Source: Intestinibacter bartlettii
GTDB lineage: Bacteria > Bacillota > Clostridia > Peptostreptococcales > Peptostreptococcaceae
Assembly (NCBI RefSeq): GCF_018917435.1
Contig: NZ_JAHLOQ010000016.1
Coordinates: forward strand, 1 to 64,000
Direction of reading: 5' to 3'
Length of the DNA: 64,000 nt
Both the position numbers and the translations under genes were made by a program. Position 1 is the stretch's first letter. Each line of letters begins with the position of its first letter. This document shows positions 61,770 to 64,000 of the stretch, piece after piece. The notes under the pieces are model-generated. The model did not search any database, was not told where the DNA came from, and saw nothing but the letters and a program-made list of their open reading frames with translations.

Positions 61770-62147
61770 ATGAGTTTTACTTTAGGAAATCCTATTGCAG
61801 TATCAACTAATTTTATAAAATCAAACCCAGCAGTACCAGTATATAAAGGTACAGAAGAACCAGAAAATTTATTCGGAGTTATATACCATATAGAGATTGG
61901 TTATAATGAAAATAATTCAGAAAAAATAAAACAATATATAATAATCGACTTTAAAGAATACGATTTATCTTCAGAAAGTAGACAAGAGTTACTAGATGTT
62001 GCTAAATCATACTGTGAATCAAAAAATATATCACAAGATGATGAACTAGAAATAGCTCTTTTAGATAATGAAGAGGTTGAAAACTTCTTAGAAAAAGTAT
62101 TCAACAACATGAAAGTAATAAGAGGACTTATAAGTGAAAAACTTTAA
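61770..62147 (+). CDS. Small acidic protein of unknown function
   Basis: A 125-residue protein I do not recognise. It is acidic, with no membrane segment, signal peptide or cysteine motif (one Cys). It opens MSFTLGNPIAVSTNF. It has its own promoter and a strong terminator, so it is a single-gene unit. AGAGAAAGAGG precedes the ATG. The regular strand pattern in GVIYHIEIGYNENN and KQYIIIDFKEYDL suggests a small folded domain. Confidence 0.75.
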   Translation: MSFTLGNPIAVSTNFIKSNPAVPVYKGTEEPENLFGVIYHIEIGYNENNSEKIKQYIIIDFKEYDLSSESRQELLDVAKSYCESKNISQDDELEIALLDNEEVENFLEKVFNNMKVIRGLISEKL

Positions 62148-62156
62148 CGAATAAAA

Positions 62157-62186
62157 AGCGAACTCTAAGAGTTCGCTATATTTTTG
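62157..62186 (+). terminator. Terminator after the small unknown gene
   Basis: AGCGAACTC (62157-62165) pairs with GAGTTCGCT (62169-62177), with loop TAA and tail ATATTTTTG. Confidence 0.92.
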
Positions 62187-62251
62187 AAATGAATGTACTA
62201 GATTTAAGAGTATAAATAGTAATATTTAAAGCTAAAAAGGAGGCAATTTAT

Positions 62252-63850
62252 ATGCTGAGAGTGTCTAATATTAAATTAAGCATAGATGATGACAAATCAA
62301 AAATAAAAAGCAATGTATTAAAAAAATTAAAAATTAAAGAATCAGATTTAGTTAAATACTTTATATATAAAGAATCAATTGATGCAAGAAAAAGAGGAAA
62401 AATAGATTTTGTATATACAGTTGATGTAGTTGTGAAGAATGAAGCAAAACTTTTAAATAAAAAATTAAAAGATGTTGTAGAAATAAAACAAAGAGAATAT
62501 GTAGGAGTAGAGTCTGGAACTCAAAAACTACAACATAGACCTGTTGTAATCGGAAGTGGGCCAGCAGGATTATTTGCATCTTTAGTTTTAGCACAGAGAG
62601 GTTATATGCCGATAATGCTAGAAAGAGGTTTAGATGTAGACAATAGAACTAAAGATATAGATAATTTCTGGAAAGATAGAAAATTTAAAAATAATTCTAA
62701 TGTTCAATTTGGAGAAGGTGGAGCAGGGACTTTCTCAGATGGAAAACTTACTACTAGAATTAAAGACATAAGATGCAGAAAAGTCTTAACAGAATTTGTG
62801 AACTTTGGTGCACCAGATGAAATCTTATATTCTAATAAACCTCATGTAGGAACAGATATACTAAAAAATGTTGTAAAAAATATAAGAGAAGAAATTATAA
62901 GACTTGGAGGAACTGTTAAGTTTGATGCAAAAGTAACTCAAATTAACATGGAAGACTCAAAAATAAAATCTGTAGTAGTTAATGACGAAGAAACAATAGA
63001 AACAAACGTAGTAGTATTAGCAATAGGCCACAGTGCTAGAGATACTTACGAAATGTTATACGAAAATGGAATACAAATAAATCAAAAACCATTTGCAATA
63101 GGTGCGAGAATAGAGCATCCACAAATATTAATAAACGAATCTCAATATAAAGAATTCTACAACCACCCTAGATTAGGTGCTGCCGATTATAAATTAATCG
63201 AACATACTTCTAACGGAAGAACAGCATACACATTCTGTATGTGTCCAGGAGGAACAGTAATAGCATCAGCATCAGAAGAAGGTGAAGTTGTGACTAATGG
63301 AATGAGTGAACATGCTAGGGATAAAGAAAATGCAAACAGTGCATTCTTAGTAAATGTAAAACCTTCTGATTTTGGAAGTGACCATCCATTAGCAGGTGTT
63401 GAATTCCAAAGAAAATATGAAAGATTAGCGTTTGAATTAGGTGGAGGAAATTACAATGCACCAATTCAATTAGTAGGAGATTTCTTAGAAGATAGAGTGT
63501 CGACAGAATTAGGTAAAGTAAAACCTTCATATAAGCCAGGTTACACTTTTGCAGACTTAAGAAAGTGCCTACCAGACTTTGTATGCGAAACTATGAAAGA
63601 GGCTCTACCAAAACTAGATAAAAAATTAAACGGATTTGCAATGCATGATGCTATTTTAACGGGTGTAGAAACTAGATCATCTGCTCCAATAAGAATAGTA
63701 AGAGATGAAGAAACTTTAGAATCTGTAAGTTTAGAACAATTATACCCATGTGGAGAAGGGGCAGGATATGCTGGTGGAATAGTAACTGCTGCAGTTGATG
63801 GTATAAAATGTGCTGAAAAGATAATAGAAAAATACTCTAAAATGCAATAA
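62252..63850 (+). CDS. FAD-dependent dehydrogenase, COG2509 type
   Basis: A 532-residue flavoprotein. Residues 1-95 are a family-specific N-terminal domain. The FAD site is VVIGSGPAGLFASLVLAQRG near residues 108-127, then QFGEGGAGTFSDGKL. The C-terminal part has LTGVETRSSAPIRIVRD and PCGEGAGYAGGIVTAAVDG. The family is widespread in anaerobes and lacks a settled reaction. AAAGGAGG precedes the ATG. Confidence 0.9.
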   Translation: MLRVSNIKLSIDDDKSKIKSNVLKKLKIKESDLVKYFIYKESIDARKRGKIDFVYTVDVVVKNEAKLLNKKLKDVVEIKQREYVGVESGTQKLQHRPVVIGSGPAGLFASLVLAQRGYMPIMLERGLDVDNRTKDIDNFWKDRKFKNNSNVQFGEGGAGTFSDGKLTTRIKDIRCRKVLTEFVNFGAPDEILYSNKPHVGTDILKNVVKNIREEIIRLGGTVKFDAKVTQINMEDSKIKSVVVNDEETIETNVVVLAIGHSARDTYEMLYENGIQINQKPFAIGARIEHPQILINESQYKEFYNHPRLGAADYKLIEHTSNGRTAYTFCMCPGGTVIASASEEGEVVTNGMSEHARDKENANSAFLVNVKPSDFGSDHPLAGVEFQRKYERLAFELGGGNYNAPIQLVGDFLEDRVSTELGKVKPSYKPGYTFADLRKCLPDFVCETMKEALPKLDKKLNGFAMHDAILTGVETRSSAPIRIVRDEETLESVSLEQLYPCGEGAGYAGGIVTAAVDGIKCAEKIIEKYSKMQ

Positions 63851-64000
63851 GTTATGAAAAAAATTTCTGCTCTAAAACATATTAGATAAGATTTGATAGA
63901 TATATGTAAAAATATGGAATTGTTATGTTAAGTTTATATTAAGAAATTAACAAACCATAAAAAAAGTATTGAAGTTTATGCTTACAACATTATAAAATAA
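63851..64000 (+). other. Non-coding end of the window
   Basis: 150 nt after the flavoprotein gene, AT-rich. I see no hairpin, gene or clear promoter. A downstream gene may begin beyond the window. Confidence 0.5.

Overview
The window is AT-rich, with short operons, strong GGAGG-type ribosome binding sites, frequent TTG starts and U-tailed terminators. Gene content and order (murB / PHP phosphatase / rapZ / yvcK / Nudix / whiA, dnaE, pfkA-pyk with a C-terminal PEP-utilizer domain, tig-clpP-clpX-lon-engB, pdxST beside a Gram-positive type IV pilus cluster, and a full selenocysteine insertion set) point to a Clostridia member, most likely Peptostreptococcaceae related to Clostridioides difficile. 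The species is not decided. No phage, insertion sequence or CRISPR array was seen; this looks like core chromosome.

Region 1 (1-15.8 kb) is a molybdenum/selenium/formate block. It holds a NuoG-like multi-cluster formate dehydrogenase with Cys in place of selenocysteine, then mobA, a probable Moco riboswitch with terminator, and the moco operon (moeA, mobB, a MoeA-like protein with a Cys-rich tail, moaC, moaA, a MOSC protein, mogA/moaB). The tRNA-Sec gene follows on the minus strand, then selA-selB-selD-yedF and a formate/nitrite-family channel. Together these genes build the cofactor and selenium machinery for formate metabolism.

Region 2 (16-30 kb) holds cell-wall and central-metabolism genes: murB, PHP phosphatase, rapZ, yvcK, Nudix, whiA, then dnaE, pfkA, pyk, and an NSS-family sodium symporter with a 32-residue partner peptide that I add from the sequence.

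Region 3 (30-44.3 kb) is mixed single genes: a coiled-coil membrane protein, an RlmD-type rRNA methyltransferase, a DMT half-transporter, a VanY-type carboxypeptidase, uridine kinase, a Nudix hydrolase behind a long inverted repeat, a trans-aconitate methyltransferase (minus strand), a flippase-like membrane protein, a DUF3783 protein, carbonic anhydrase, a 2-hydroxyacid dehydrogenase, ligA, a fused RNase PH/dITP diphosphatase, and a YfcE-like phosphoesterase.

Region 4 (44.4-51 kb) is protein quality control: tig, clpP, clpX, lon, engB. Region 5 (51-64 kb) has a double P-loop ATPase, pdxST (minus strand), a compact pilus cluster (pilB, pilC, pilin, pilM, pilN, pilO), a long repetitive SEC-C/HTH protein, a small unknown protein, and a COG2509-type FAD dehydrogenase.

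Most notable signals: the riboswitch whose tetraloop receptor contains the mobA stop codon; a short promoter-plus-terminator unit at 28.05-28.13 kb; a 23-bp inverted repeat over the promoter and ribosome binding site at 34.8 kb; the Sec-to-Cys formate dehydrogenase next to a complete selenocysteine system; and the SEC-C/HTH repeat protein.
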